A model generated the notes under the pieces. The model made no database searches and was not told the origin of the DNA. It saw nothing but the letters and a program-made list of their open reading frames with translations. The position numbers were made by a program, and so were the translations under genes. A stretch of 38,551 bases of DNA from contig JALOQC010000117.1 in assembly GCA_025453555.1 (NCBI GenBank), positions 1-38,551 of the forward strand, read 5' to 3'. Within the stretch, counting starts at the first letter, position 1. Every line of letters starts with the position of its first letter. This document shows, in pieces, positions 1 to 8,255 of this stretch. This DNA comes from Myxococcota bacterium. GTDB lineage: Bacteria; Myxococcota_A; Polyangia; Polyangiales; Houyiibacteriaceae.

Positions 1-170
1 TCGGCTGGTTGGTCGGCTGCGTCGAAGAGCACGCGCGCCCCGAGGAGCGCGTCTGCTTCGCGACCGTGCTCGAGGTCGACGCTCCCGACGACGCCGCGTT
101 CATGCGCGCGCGCCACACGCTGAGCGCGACGTTGCTCCGCGAGCTCGGCGTGACGGTGCCGACGTATTGA
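1..170 (+). CDS. Probable class D (OXA-type) beta-lactamase, C-terminal fragment
   Basis: This is the last 56 codons of a gene that begins left of the window, read in the third frame (bases 3-170) and ending in TGA. The fragment starts GWLVGCVE and continues through FATVLEV to a final helix ending in LLRELGV. This resembles the end of class D serine beta-lactamases and BlaR-type sensor domains, where a KTG motif is followed by GWxVGWVE, a FALNIDM-like strand and a closing helix. The KTG box and the catalytic SxxK would lie outside the window, so neither activity nor hydrolase versus sensor role can be judged. The family call rests on a short stretch and is an inference. Confidence 0.55.
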   Translation, partial: GWLVGCVEEHARPEERVCFATVLEVDAPDDAAFMRARHTLSATLLRELGVTVPTY

Positions 171-271
171 GCGCGAGTCGAAGCCGAGCTCGGCGTCGTG
201 GACGACGAAGACGACGTGAGGTTCCGAACGTCGTTGCCGCTCGGGAGCGCGAGACGAATCGACGCGCGAGC

Positions 272-1390
272 TCAGTCCGCCACGAAGCCCTTCCAGCGAC
301 GCATGTAGCCCACGAACGCCTCGCCGAGCGCGGCCGCGCGCAGCTCCTCCGCCGTGCGCGGCGGACGGAGCGGCTCGAGCCCTTCGCGCGCACGCTCGGG
401 CCAGCGCGGATCCACGATCGCCGCGCGACCGAGCGCGATCGCGTCGGCCCCGAGCGCGAGCTGCGCCTCCGCTTCTTCGCGCGTCCAGATCGCGCCCGCG
501 CTCACGATCCGCACCTGCCGGCCCACCGCCTCACGGAAGATCGGGATCGCGTGTGCGTCGGGCCGCTTCGCGGTCGGCAGCGCGGAGCGCCAGAGCGAGA
601 GGTGCAACACGTCGAGCCCGTCGTCCGCGAGCCAACGCGCGACCTGCAGGCTCTCGTCGAGATCGAGGCCCTTCGCTTGCCCGAAGTCTTCCGGCGAGAG
701 CCGCACCACGAGCACGAGCTCCGGCGCGGCGCGTTTCACCGCCGCGAGCACCTCACGCAGGAGCCGCGCACGGTTCTCGAGCGAGCCGCCCCAGCGATCG
801 TCGCGGCGGTTGTAGTGGGTCGAGAGGAACTGCGAGAGCAGGTAGCCGTGCGCGCCGTGCAGCTCGATCGCGTCGAAGCCCGCCGCCTCGCAGCGCGCGG
901 CCGCCGCCGCGAAGTCCGCGATCACGCGCGCGAGATCGTCCTCGGTCGCAGCGAGCGGGACCGTCAGCTCCGGCTCTTCCACCGCGCTCGCGGAGATCGT
1001 CGGCAAGCCGCTCACCGACGGAGTCGCGCGGAGCCCACCGTGGAAGAGCTGCACGCACGAGCGCGCGCCGCCCTCACGCAGCCGCGTCGCCAGACGCGTG
1101 AGCCCCGGGAGCGTCGTGTCGTCGTGCACGCCGAGCTCGCCTGGCCAAGCCTTGCCGTCGAGCGAGACGTACGCCGCGCAGGTCTCGACGACCCCGAAGC
1201 CTCCGTCCGCGCGGGCGGCGAGGAAGCCGAGCTCGTCGTCCGAGAGCGTGCCGTCGGCGTGGCTCTGCTGGTTCGTGAGCGGCGCGAGCCACACGCGGTT
1301 GCGGGCGATCACCCCGCCACCTCGCGCGGCGGATCGGAGCTCGAAGGGATCGAAGATCGAAGGCGTGGTCACGCGCGGACGGTACGACAT
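272..1390 (-). CDS. Old Yellow Enzyme family NADH:flavin oxidoreductase
   Basis: This 372-residue protein is a complete FMN-dependent TIM-barrel oxidoreductase of the Old Yellow Enzyme family, which reduces activated C=C bonds using NAD(P)H. The family signature is clear: HGAHGYLLSQFLS at residues 178-190, with the substrate-binding His pair and the Tyr proton donor, followed by NRRDDRWGGSLENRARLL. An N-terminal LAPLTN (about 35-40) matches the FMN-binding strand and a C-terminal ALGRAAIVDP matches the phosphate-binding region. The length is normal for the short class and there are no extra iron-sulfur or FAD domains, so this is not a 2,4-dienoyl-CoA reductase type. The physiological substrate is unknown. 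It stands alone, convergent with the preceding beta-lactamase-like gene. Confidence 0.92.
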   Translation of the reverse strand: MSYRPRVTTPSIFDPFELRSAARGGGVIARNRVWLAPLTNQQSHADGTLSDDELGFLAARADGGFGVVETCAAYVSLDGKAWPGELGVHDDTTLPGLTRLATRLREGGARSCVQLFHGGLRATPSVSGLPTISASAVEEPELTVPLAATEDDLARVIADFAAAAARCEAAGFDAIELHGAHGYLLSQFLSTHYNRRDDRWGGSLENRARLLREVLAAVKRAAPELVLVVRLSPEDFGQAKGLDLDESLQVARWLADDGLDVLHLSLWRSALPTAKRPDAHAIPIFREAVGRQVRIVSAGAIWTREEAEAQLALGADAIALGRAAIVDPRWPERAREGLEPLRPPRTAEELRAAALGEAFVGYMRRWKGFVAD

Positions 1391-1560
1391 GCGCGGCGCT
1401 CCATGGACGTTCCACTCTCGCGAATGCGGGATCGGCGACCGCGAGGGGTCGCGAACGTTCGTGGACGAACGACGCGGCGCCGTGAATCACTCGTCGTGCG
1501 ACACCGCGCCATCCGGGTGCGCGTTGCTCGACCGATGGTCCTCCGACCGCTCGCGAGGCC

Positions 1561-2184
1561 TCACTCCAGATCGTCGCGCCTCTGGAAGACCTCGGCGTTG
1601 CGTCGGATCTGCCGGAGGTCGCGGCTCGCCACGTCGCGCTCCCGATCGAGCGCCTCCGTCTGCCACACGAAGCCCCACCACTGTCCGTCGCGCACCCGGT
1701 AGAAGCGCAGCTCGCCGCGCGAGGTCGTCACCACGAGCTCGTCGCCCTCGCGCCGCTCTTCGGTCGGCGCACCGACGTTCGCGACCAGCTCGTCGCGACA
1801 AGCCCGATCGCAGCGCATCGCGAAGAGCGCCTCGGGGGTCGAGGCCTCCGCCGCGTCCCCGAGCGCGGCGAGCGCGTCCGCACGTTCGTCCTCCGGGTAG
1901 CTCGCCCGCACCACCTCGGCGGCCGCTCGCCGGTCCGCGTGGATCGAGATCAGCGCGTGCCGGGATCGCTCGTCCAGCACGCGGTAGAGCCGCTCTCCGT
2001 CGTCCGCTTCGAGCGCGCGTGCCATGTACGAGAGCGCCCCCTCGACCTTCCTCGGGTCCGGGGTGTCGTCGCAGGCAGATCCAGCCAGGGCGGCCAGCGA
2101 GACCAGAAGCGTCGTCTTTCGGCACGCTTGGCTTGACAGGCCGACGCTCCACGACAGAACCTTCGGACGGTTCCGAGCGCCCAT
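1561..2184 (-). CDS. Small exported protein of unknown function, possible lipoprotein
   Basis: About 207 residues. The N-terminus has a basic stretch and a hydrophobic core, TLLVSLAALAGSAC, followed by an acidic mature part. The Cys could be lipidated, although GSAC is a poor lipobox because position -3 is Gly. The mature part is helical and charged and ends with a small beta-rich segment (ELRFYRVRDGQWWGFVWQTE). I do not recognise a family. The ORF is open further upstream, but that extension lies over the PP2C gene and does not look like protein. The best in-frame ATG is at 2184, whose CAT complement overlaps the ATG of the PP2C gene on the other strand. No GTG or TTG lies between it and the hydrophobic core. 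Confidence 0.6.
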   Translation of the reverse strand: MGARNRPKVLSWSVGLSSQACRKTTLLVSLAALAGSACDDTPDPRKVEGALSYMARALEADDGERLYRVLDERSRHALISIHADRRAAAEVVRASYPEDERADALAALGDAAEASTPEALFAMRCDRACRDELVANVGAPTEERREGDELVVTTSRGELRFYRVRDGQWWGFVWQTEALDRERDVASRDLRQIRRNAEVFQRRDDLE

Positions 2185-2950
2185 GAACTTCATCGCGGCA
2201 GGTCTATCGGACGTCGGGCTCCAGCGCGAGCACAACGAAGACAGCTTCGTGATCCTCGCTGAGCACCGACTCTTCGTCGTCGCGGACGGCATGGGCGGGC
2301 ATCGCGCAGGCGATGTCGCGAGCAAGATGGCGACCCACGCCATCGCCTCGTTCTTCCAGGCCACGGCCAGCGAAGACGCCACGTGGCCGTTCAGCTTCGA
2401 CCCCCACCTCTCCATCGACGAGAACCGGCTGGTCACGGGCATCAAGCTCGCGAACCGGAAGATCTTCGAGGCGTCCGTGAAGCACCGCGAGGTGCACGGC
2501 ATGGGCACCACGGTGGTCGCGTGCCTCTTCTCGAAGGAGAAGGGCAAGGTCTACGTCGCCCACGTGGGGGACAGCCGGGCCTACCGGATCCGGGGCGGCG
2601 AGATCACCCAGCTCACGCGCGACCACTCGCTCGTGAACGACTACCTGCTCGTGATGCCGGACATGACGGACGAGCAGCGTGACGAGCTGCCCAAGAACGT
2701 GATCACCCGCGCCCTCGGGATGCAGGACTCGGTCGCGGTCGACATGGTCCCCGACGAGCCGAAGCCGGGCGACGTCTACGTGCTCTGCTCGGACGGCCTC
2801 TCCGGCATGATCACGGACCCCGAGATCGCGAAGATCGTCGCGGACGCGGGCGACGACGTGGAGAAGGCCGCGCGCGAGCTGATCCAGTCGGCGAACCAGA
2901 ACGGCGGCGACGACAACATCACCGTCGCGGTCATCCGCTTCACCGAGTGA
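2183..2950 (+). CDS. PP2C-type Ser/Thr protein phosphatase
   Basis: This 255-residue protein is a single-domain, soluble, metal-dependent PPM/PP2C phosphatase that removes phosphate from Ser/Thr, the natural opponent of Hanks-type kinases. Motifs appear in canonical order: NED at 18-20 and DGMGGHRAGDVAS at 35-47 (metal-binding aspartates), GMGTTVVA, HVGDSRAYRI, LCSDGLSGMITD and a final GGDDNITVAV. The length is normal for bacterial stand-alone PP2C. The start at 2183 (MNFIAAGLSDVG) gives the standard family N-terminus; the longer ORF upstream is antisense to the neighbouring gene. A P-loop ATPase gene follows 40 bp downstream on the same strand and may be co-transcribed. The nearest kinase in the window is 22 kb away, so its partner cannot be inferred. 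Confidence 0.95.
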   Translation: MNFIAAGLSDVGLQREHNEDSFVILAEHRLFVVADGMGGHRAGDVASKMATHAIASFFQATASEDATWPFSFDPHLSIDENRLVTGIKLANRKIFEASVKHREVHGMGTTVVACLFSKEKGKVYVAHVGDSRAYRIRGGEITQLTRDHSLVNDYLLVMPDMTDEQRDELPKNVITRALGMQDSVAVDMVPDEPKPGDVYVLCSDGLSGMITDPEIAKIVADAGDDVEKAARELIQSANQNGGDDNITVAVIRFTE

Positions 2951-2990
2951 CGACGTCGGTGAGGACGTCGGTTTCCGAGACCGAGACGCA

Positions 2991-3569
2991 GTGACGACGT
3001 CGTCGAAGCTCGGGTCGCTGAAGCTCGGGTTCATCGGGACCCACGGCGTCGGCAAGACGACCCTCTGCTACGGGCTCGCCGCGCGGCTCAAGGCACGCGA
3101 CGTGGTGCTCGACATCGTCCACGAGGTCGCGCGCCGCTGCCCGCTCCCGATCAACGAGCGCACGAGCCTCGCCGCGCAGTCGTGGATCCTCCACACCCAA
3201 GTCGGCGACGAGCTCGTCGCGTCCGCGCGCCACCCGGTCGTGCTCTGCGATCGCAGCGTGCTCGACAACTACGTCTACCTGCTGCTCTCGGCCGGCAAGC
3301 AGCACGGCCTCGAAGCGCTCGTGTCGTGGTGGCTCTCGACCTACGACCTCCTGGTCTACGTGCCGATCGTCGACGGCCCGCGCCCCGACGGCATGCGCTC
3401 GACCGATCCCGCCTTCCAGCGCGCGGTGGACGAGCGGCTCCTGCGCGAGCTCGACCAACGCGGCGTGCCCGCGCTGCGCCTCGACCCCGCCGCCCGCGAG
3501 TCGTGGCTCGACGTGGTGGAGACCGAAGTGTTCTCGCGCCTCGACGACGCCCAGCTCCCGCTGCTCTGA
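2991..3569 (+). CDS. P-loop ATPase / NadR-like (AAA_28) kinase-like protein
   Basis: This 192-residue protein has an N-terminal Walker A, GTHGVGKTT at residues 16-24. An internal LCDRSVLDNYVY is typical of AAA_28/NadR-C-like nucleotide-binding proteins related to thymidylate and ribosylnicotinamide kinases. The size matches a single kinase-like domain with no added sensor or DNA-binding part. The start is a GTG at 2991, 40 bp after the PP2C stop, so the two genes probably share a transcript. The substrate is unknown. It could be a small-molecule kinase or a regulatory ATPase. It converges on the next gene with only 7 bp between stops. Confidence 0.75.
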   Translation: MTTSSKLGSLKLGFIGTHGVGKTTLCYGLAARLKARDVVLDIVHEVARRCPLPINERTSLAAQSWILHTQVGDELVASARHPVVLCDRSVLDNYVYLLLSAGKQHGLEALVSWWLSTYDLLVYVPIVDGPRPDGMRSTDPAFQRAVDERLLRELDQRGVPALRLDPAARESWLDVVETEVFSRLDDAQLPLL

Positions 3570-3576
3570 TGCGCGA

Positions 3577-4029
3577 TCAGTCCGTCAGCTCCTGCACCTG
3601 CGTCGCCTTCAATCCCGGAAGCTCGAGGGCCTTGAAGCGTTCGTAGACCGCGCGGTTGCTGCCCCACTCCGTGCCCGACTCGCGAAACCCCGCCTCGAGC
3701 CGCCACGGGCTCTTCTCCGCGTACGGCGTCGACGCTCCCTCGAAGGTGTACGTCACGTAGCGACCCTTCGGTCGCACGAGCAGCAGCCGGTGGCCCTTCA
3801 CGGGGTCGGGCGGATCCATGTCGTCGATGAACTTCACCGCGTAGCGCGGGGCGAAGTGTGCGGCCATCTCGTCGAGGCTCAGCGGCGACTCGAAGCTGCA
3901 CCAGAAGACCCCACGCAACCACTTCGGCGCCTCGGGTGGGAGGAACGCCAGGAGCTCTTCGTCGGTCAGCCCGAGGTCCTTCAAGATCTGCGGCCCCGCC
4001 GTCTTCAGACGCGCCTTCTTCGTCGCCAT
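3577..4029 (-). CDS. Hypothetical protein, about 150 residues
   Basis: The ORF can begin at 4056, but the ATG at 4029 (MATKKARLKTAG) gives a more natural lysine-rich N-terminus. The protein is soluble, with LTDEELLAFLPPEAPKWLRG near residue 20 and a mixed alpha/beta body (GHRLLLVRPKGRYVTYTFEG). No signal peptide, membrane segment or known catalytic motif is visible. I do not recognise the family. It ends 7 bp from the convergent ATPase gene, leaving no room for a separate terminator. Confidence 0.65.
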   Translation of the reverse strand: MATKKARLKTAGPQILKDLGLTDEELLAFLPPEAPKWLRGVFWCSFESPLSLDEMAAHFAPRYAVKFIDDMDPPDPVKGHRLLLVRPKGRYVTYTFEGASTPYAEKSPWRLEAGFRESGTEWGSNRAVYERFKALELPGLKATQVQELTD

Positions 4030-4125
4030 TCGCGCGAGGGTAGAGGTCGGGCGCATCCGAGGACAGTGGCTCCGTCGGCGGCCGACCGATCCCCTCCGCG
4101 GGTTCGATCCACGCTGCGAGGTGCG

Positions 4126-4995
4126 TCAGATGCCCGCGAGCAACGCGCGCACCGCGGGGTGCTCGTCCGACGCGGTGATCGCGAAGAGCCGCGCTTCGAG
4201 CTCCGGCGCACGTCCGACCACGCGCACGCCGTACTGACGACGCACCTCGCGCTCCACCGAGGTCGGCATCACGAACACGCCGCGCCCGTCTTCGCCGAGC
4301 GCCTTGAGCAGACCGCTGTCCTCGACCTCCGCGACCACCCGCGGCGTGATGCGGTGAAGCCCGAAGAAGCGCTCCAGCTCGCGCCGCACGCGCGTGGACG
4401 GCATCGGCAGCAGGAACGGCGCTTCGTCGAGACGCTTCGGAAAGCCGCGCCGGATCCGCTCCGCGAGCGCGGGGGCGGCGAAGAAGGAGAGCCCGCTCGT
4501 GCCGAGCTGGTGCGAACGAAGCACACGCCCTCCCGCCGGCAGATCCGAGAGCACGAAGTCGAGCTGCCGCGCGTGCACGCGCGCCACGAGCGCGTCGTGC
4601 TGATCCTCCACGCAGCGCAGGCGCAGCGCGTCGCCGAGCGCGTCGAGCATCGGCACGAGCGCGCGACGCACCACGAGCTTCGGCAGCACGCCGTCGATGC
4701 CCACGCGGCAGACCACCGTGCGCCCCTCGCGGCGCCCTTCGACCGCGTCGAGCAGCGCCGCGCCCATGCCGAAGATCTGCTCCGCGAAGCCGTAGACGAC
4801 GCGGCCGTTCTCCGTGAGCTCGAGCCGCCGGCCGCGGCGCTCGAAGAGCCGGAGCCCGAGCTGCTCTTCGAGCTTGCGGAGCTGCTCGCTCACGGTGGGG
4901 TGCGAGACGCCGAGCCGCTTCGCCGCCGCCGCGAGCCCGCCCGCTTCGACGATCGCGGTGAAGTATTGGAGGTGGTGGTAGTTCAGCCAGGCCAT
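4126..4995 (-). CDS. LysR-family transcriptional regulator, NhaR-like
   Basis: This 289-residue protein begins with a LysR winged helix-turn-helix (MAWLNYHHLQYFTAIVEAG through the recognition helix SHPTVSEQLRKLEEQLG, about residues 5-64). The LNYHHLxYF start and the following RRLELTENGRVVYGFAEQIF are features of the NhaR subgroup rather than generic LysR. The effector-binding part also matches NhaR-type spacing: VGIDGVLPKLV, LRCVED.HD, LDFVLSD and GVFVMPT. In enteric bacteria NhaR responds to sodium and controls nhaA. No antiporter is present here, so the effector may differ. The divergent neighbour is isocitrate dehydrogenase, with 279 bp between the starts holding a 17-bp dyad, a candidate operator. 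Confidence 0.9.
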   Translation of the reverse strand: MAWLNYHHLQYFTAIVEAGGLAAAAKRLGVSHPTVSEQLRKLEEQLGLRLFERRGRRLELTENGRVVYGFAEQIFGMGAALLDAVEGRREGRTVVCRVGIDGVLPKLVVRRALVPMLDALGDALRLRCVEDQHDALVARVHARQLDFVLSDLPAGGRVLRSHQLGTSGLSFFAAPALAERIRRGFPKRLDEAPFLLPMPSTRVRRELERFFGLHRITPRVVAEVEDSGLLKALGEDGRGVFVMPTSVEREVRRQYGVRVVGRAPELEARLFAITASDEHPAVRALLAGI

Positions 4996-5111
4996 CGGTC
5001 TTCGTCCTCGTCATCCCGGCGGTCGCGCCCCGCCCTCACCACCGCCGTCCGCCGTCGCTCGAGCGTCGCGGTTCGAACGCTGTTCGGCCGCTGCGTGACG
5101 CCGCCGTCTCA

Positions 5112-5128
5112 TGTAGGCACAGCCTACA
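5112..5128. promoter_or_regulatory. Perfect 7-3-7 dyad in the nhaR-like / isocitrate dehydrogenase intergenic region
   Basis: The sequence TGTAGGCACAGCCTACA is a perfect inverted repeat with arms TGTAGGC/GCCTACA and a 3-bp centre. It lies about 116 bp from the regulator start and 146 bp from the isocitrate dehydrogenase start. Its local base composition is less GC-rich than the surroundings. LysR proteins usually bind imperfect dyads with a T-N11-A core in the divergent promoter of their own gene, so this is a natural candidate site. Binding is inferred from position only. Confidence 0.5.
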
Positions 5129-5274
5129 CGAACGTCGAGTTTTCGAACTGGACCGACAAAGGTGGTTTCCCCAAGGTGTGCGCATCCGATCCACGAGCCC
5201 GCGGGAAACGACGCGTCGACGTCGACCCCGACGGGATGGGCACGCTCGTCCCCTCGGATCGGCAGGAGGCGAAG

Positions 5275-6711
5275 ATGGCGCAGACGCAGACGATCACGGT
5301 CGCGATGGGTGACGGAATCGGCCCCGAGGTGATGGAGGCGACGCTCGCGATCTTTCGCGCGGCGAAGGTGCCCCTCCGCTACGACGTGGTGCCGATGGGG
5401 CGCAAGGTCGCCGAGGGCGGCGAGCCGAGCGGGATCGCGGCAGAAGCGCGCGACTCGGTGGAGCGCACGGGCATCTTGTTCAAGGGCCCGATGGAGACCC
5501 CGAAGGGCACCGGCTACAAGAGCGTGAACGTCACCGCGCGAAAGCTCTGGGGCGCGTTCGCGAACAAGCGTGTGTATCGGAAGCTGCGCGGCGTGCCGAT
5601 CCCGGTGCAGATCCGCGGCGAGCTGAACCTCACGATGGTCCGCGAGAACATCGAGGACACCTACGGCGCGGTCGAGCACATGCAGACGCACGACGTCGCG
5701 CAGTGCCGGCGCTTCATCACGCGCCCCGGCAGCCAGCAGGTGCACCGCTACACCTTCGAGATGGCGCAGCGGAAGGGCGCGAAGCGCGTCACCTGCGCGC
5801 ACAAAGCCAACATCATGAAGATGACGGACGGGCTCTTCCTCGAGACCTTCTACGAGGTCGCGAAGGACTACCCGCAGATCACGGCGGACGACGTGATGGT
5901 CGACGCGCTCGCGATGCGCCTCGTGCTCGACCCCGCATCCTACGACGTGATCGTCCTGCCGAACCTGCAGGGCGACATCCTCACGGATCTGGCGGCTGGG
6001 CTCGTGGGCGGCCTCGCGTACGCGCCCTCCGCGAACATCGGCGACGGCATCTGCATCTTCGAGGCGGTCCACGGCACCGCGCCCGACATCGTCGGCCAGA
6101 ACCTCGCGAACCCGACCGCGCTGCTCCTGAGCGGCACGATGATGCTGCGTCACCTCGGCCTCGAACGGCACGCGACGGTGATCGAGGACGCGCTGGAGAA
6201 GACCCTCGACCGCATGCACACGCGGCCGGATCTCGGGCAGCCGATCCCGATCTTCCGCACCTCGCGCTTCACCGAGCTGATGCTCTCGCATCTGCAAGAC
6301 TCGCCCGCGATCACCGGCGCTCCGAGCGCGCCGCTCGTGGCCAAGCGCCAGGACCCGAAGATGATGGTCACCCCGACCCCCGACCGCATCGTGCTGCTCG
6401 GCGTCGACGTCTTCCTCGAGTCCGGCCTCGCGCCGCGCGCGATTGCAGAGCTGCTCGAGCCGCTCGGACGCGAGGGCCTGCGCCTCACGATGATCTCGAA
6501 CCGCGGCACCCAGGTCTGGCCGACCGGCTCGCCGCACACCGACTGCGTCAACCACTACCGCGCGCGCTTCGAGAGCGAGCAGCCCTTGGATCAGCGGGCG
6601 CTCATCGCGCTCCTCGAGCGCGTGGCGGACGTGTTCCCGATCTGCTCGAGCGAGTGGCTGCGCGAGATCGGCGGCATGCGCGGGTACTCGCTCGCGCAGG
6701 GTCAGGGCTGA
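5275..6711 (+). CDS. icd: Isocitrate dehydrogenase, Thermus/Rickettsia-type with C-terminal extension
   Basis: This 478-residue TCA-cycle enzyme oxidatively decarboxylates isocitrate to 2-oxoglutarate. Residues 1 to about 345 form the isocitrate/isopropylmalate dehydrogenase fold: GDGIGPEVM near the N-terminus, VRENIEDTYG, the catalytic KANIMKMTDGLF region, NLQGDILTDLAAGLVGG, and the dinucleotide-binding EAVHGTAPDI followed by ANPTALLLS. The final roughly 130 residues (from TPTPDRIVLLGVDVFLES) match the extra C-terminal domain of the Thermus thermophilus/Rickettsia isocitrate dehydrogenase type, which separates it from isopropylmalate or tartrate dehydrogenases. Coenzyme preference was not determined. 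The start at 5275 follows an AGGAGG-like site (5263-5268) at good spacing; the longer ORF upstream is antisense to the regulator gene. Confidence 0.9.
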   Translation: MAQTQTITVAMGDGIGPEVMEATLAIFRAAKVPLRYDVVPMGRKVAEGGEPSGIAAEARDSVERTGILFKGPMETPKGTGYKSVNVTARKLWGAFANKRVYRKLRGVPIPVQIRGELNLTMVRENIEDTYGAVEHMQTHDVAQCRRFITRPGSQQVHRYTFEMAQRKGAKRVTCAHKANIMKMTDGLFLETFYEVAKDYPQITADDVMVDALAMRLVLDPASYDVIVLPNLQGDILTDLAAGLVGGLAYAPSANIGDGICIFEAVHGTAPDIVGQNLANPTALLLSGTMMLRHLGLERHATVIEDALEKTLDRMHTRPDLGQPIPIFRTSRFTELMLSHLQDSPAITGAPSAPLVAKRQDPKMMVTPTPDRIVLLGVDVFLESGLAPRAIAELLEPLGREGLRLTMISNRGTQVWPTGSPHTDCVNHYRARFESEQPLDQRALIALLERVADVFPICSSEWLREIGGMRGYSLAQGQG

Positions 6712-6729
6712 GCTTCGGCGCGATCGTTC

Positions 6730-6760
6730 GTGACCGCGGTCGCGATCGGGCCGCGGTCAC
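6730..6760. terminator. Hairpin downstream of isocitrate dehydrogenase
   Basis: GTGACCGCGG and CCGCGGTCAC form a perfect 10-bp inverted repeat with an 11-nt loop, starting 18 bp after the isocitrate dehydrogenase stop and facing a convergent gene. There is no U-tract, so it would be an unconventional, symmetric terminator or an mRNA-stabilising structure. Function is inferred from position. Confidence 0.4.
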
Positions 6761-6787
6761 GATCGTGTCGCGGTCCGAAACGTAAAT

Positions 6788-6869
6788 CGTGATCGTGAAC
6801 GTGAACGTGAACGTGATCGGCGACGTGAACGTGATCGGCGACGTGAACGTGATCGGCGACGTGAACGTT
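6788..6869. repeat. Tandem 6-bp and 18-bp repeats between convergent genes
   Basis: A run of GTGAAC hexamers leads into three exact copies of the 18-bp unit GACGTGAACGTGATCGGC, then a partial copy. It lies in the 169-bp gap between the convergent isocitrate dehydrogenase and the 6881-8242 gene, just after the hairpin. The unit spells VNVIGD on the plus strand and a His-rich VHVADH on the minus strand. I see no start signal or family support for a protein, so I treat it as a DNA repeat. Confidence 0.85.
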
Positions 6870-6880
6870 CACGACGTCAG

Positions 6881-8242
6881 TCACGGATCGAGCGCCGGGC
6901 GCTCCAGACACCCACTCACCCGCGCCACCGCGTCCGGGTCGTTCGCGTTGCCCAAGAACGCGTCGCGGCCCCCCTGAGACACTCGACTCGCCGTGAGCGT
7001 GTCGTGCGTCGCAATCGAGCGGCAGCCCGCGACGCGATCGACGAGCGAGAAATGCGTGACGATTCGCGCGAAACGCTCGCGTGCGAAGCGAGTCGTGTCG
7101 CTCGCGAGCCCACGCGCGTGCTCGCGCGCGAAGCGCGCTTGGCGATCGACGCGGCGCGACTTGCGACCGAGCAACGCGATCGTCATCGCGTTCGGCGGCG
7201 CGGGCGGAACGGAGCCCGAGAGCCTCCAGAGCGGACGCACACAGACGAGATCGCCCGCAGGACACTCGCGATCGAGCCACGCGTGGACCTCGCGACTCGC
7301 GAGATAATGCAGCGCGCGCACGTCGTCCCCACGCGCCGCCGAAGCGCTCGAGCGCTGCGCGAGGAAGGCGACGACCATCGCGGAGGGAACGCGCGCGCCG
7401 CCCGGTCGCAAGAGAGGATCCTCGATCAGTCGGAGCGTCTCTTCCGCGAGCCGTCGCACGTCGGCTTCGAGCGCGGGCGAGGCGAGCACGGCGTCCGAAG
7501 GGACGCGCGCGTAGAGGATCTCGTCGAGGTGCGCGCGCAGCATCGACGACGCGACGGTCGACCCACGCACGACGTCCGAGCCGGTGCCGCCGCGCGCGAG
7601 ATCGTCGGTCGCGCGGAGCGCATCGAGCAGGAGCTCCGCTGCCGCGATCGGATCGCCCGCGCGCGCCCGCTCGCGCGCGACCAACGCGATCGCGGTCGGG
7701 AACCGCGACAGGCGTCGCTCGTCCGGCCCCGGGCTGCTCGGTGGAAACGGAGAGCATTGCGCGTCACGCGCGACCGCGCGCTGCATCGTGCGCGCGACCT
7801 CCTCGCAGAGCGGCGCGAGCGAGCGCTCCTCGAGCGCGGGACGATCGAGGGGCGCCGCCCGGTGCACGCGCTGGAACGTCGTGGTCAGCGTGTCGTGAAC
7901 CCCGTCGTCGATCGCGGCGAAGCACGCGTGACCCGGACCGGTTCGCGTGAAGAGCGGTCCGAGCGTCGGGCCGTTCTCTTCGACGTCGCGCGTTCTCCGC
8001 AGCACCGGCCGCTGACACGATCCGTGCGGATACGTCGCCGCCTCCGCGGTCGCCCAGCGCGCGACGGCCTCCACCTCGTCGCTCGGAACCGCGCGACGCG
8101 CGTGCAGCGCGACGTACCCGAGCACGCTGAGCGCAAAGAACGCGATCCCGAAGAAGCGCGCGCGCCGCGATCGACGAAGCCGGAGCTCCTTGGCGTCGAG
8201 CTCGGGCGCGGTGGGCGCGGTGGTTTCGGGCGTCGGATCCAC
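6881..8242 (-). CDS. Hypothetical single-pass membrane protein
   Basis: This 453-residue protein has a short Pro/Thr-rich cytoplasmic tail, a basic patch RLRRSRRARFF and one hydrophobic segment at about residues 30-46 (FFGIAFFALSVLGYVAL). The remaining roughly 400 residues are probably periplasmic and mostly helical. Several Cys are scattered through that part (HGSCQRP, GHACFA, PLCEE, AQCSP, RECPAGDLVCVRP). I do not recognise the family or any catalytic motif. It lies 13 bp downstream of the double-GNAT gene on the same strand, so the two are probably co-transcribed. Confidence 0.75.
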   Translation of the reverse strand: MDPTPETTAPTAPELDAKELRLRRSRRARFFGIAFFALSVLGYVALHARRAVPSDEVEAVARWATAEAATYPHGSCQRPVLRRTRDVEENGPTLGPLFTRTGPGHACFAAIDDGVHDTLTTTFQRVHRAAPLDRPALEERSLAPLCEEVARTMQRAVARDAQCSPFPPSSPGPDERRLSRFPTAIALVARERARAGDPIAAAELLLDALRATDDLARGGTGSDVVRGSTVASSMLRAHLDEILYARVPSDAVLASPALEADVRRLAEETLRLIEDPLLRPGGARVPSAMVVAFLAQRSSASAARGDDVRALHYLASREVHAWLDRECPAGDLVCVRPLWRLSGSVPPAPPNAMTIALLGRKSRRVDRQARFAREHARGLASDTTRFARERFARIVTHFSLVDRVAGCRSIATHDTLTASRVSQGGRDAFLGNANDPDAVARVSGCLERPALDP

Positions 8243-8255
8243 TTCGACCGTCCGC

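Noticed and set aside
167-1702. Long plus-strand ORF (511 aa)
   Set aside because: Arg/Glu-rich composition; it is the antisense shadow of the Old Yellow Enzyme gene and has no motif.
3356-5014. Long minus-strand ORF (552 aa)
   Set aside because: Shadow frame of the LysR regulator and neighbours; Arg/Ala-rich low complexity.
6789-6977. Plus-strand ORF with VNVIGD repeats
   Set aside because: It is a direct translation of the tandem DNA repeat, with no ribosome site or continuation; it overlaps the end of the real minus-strand gene.
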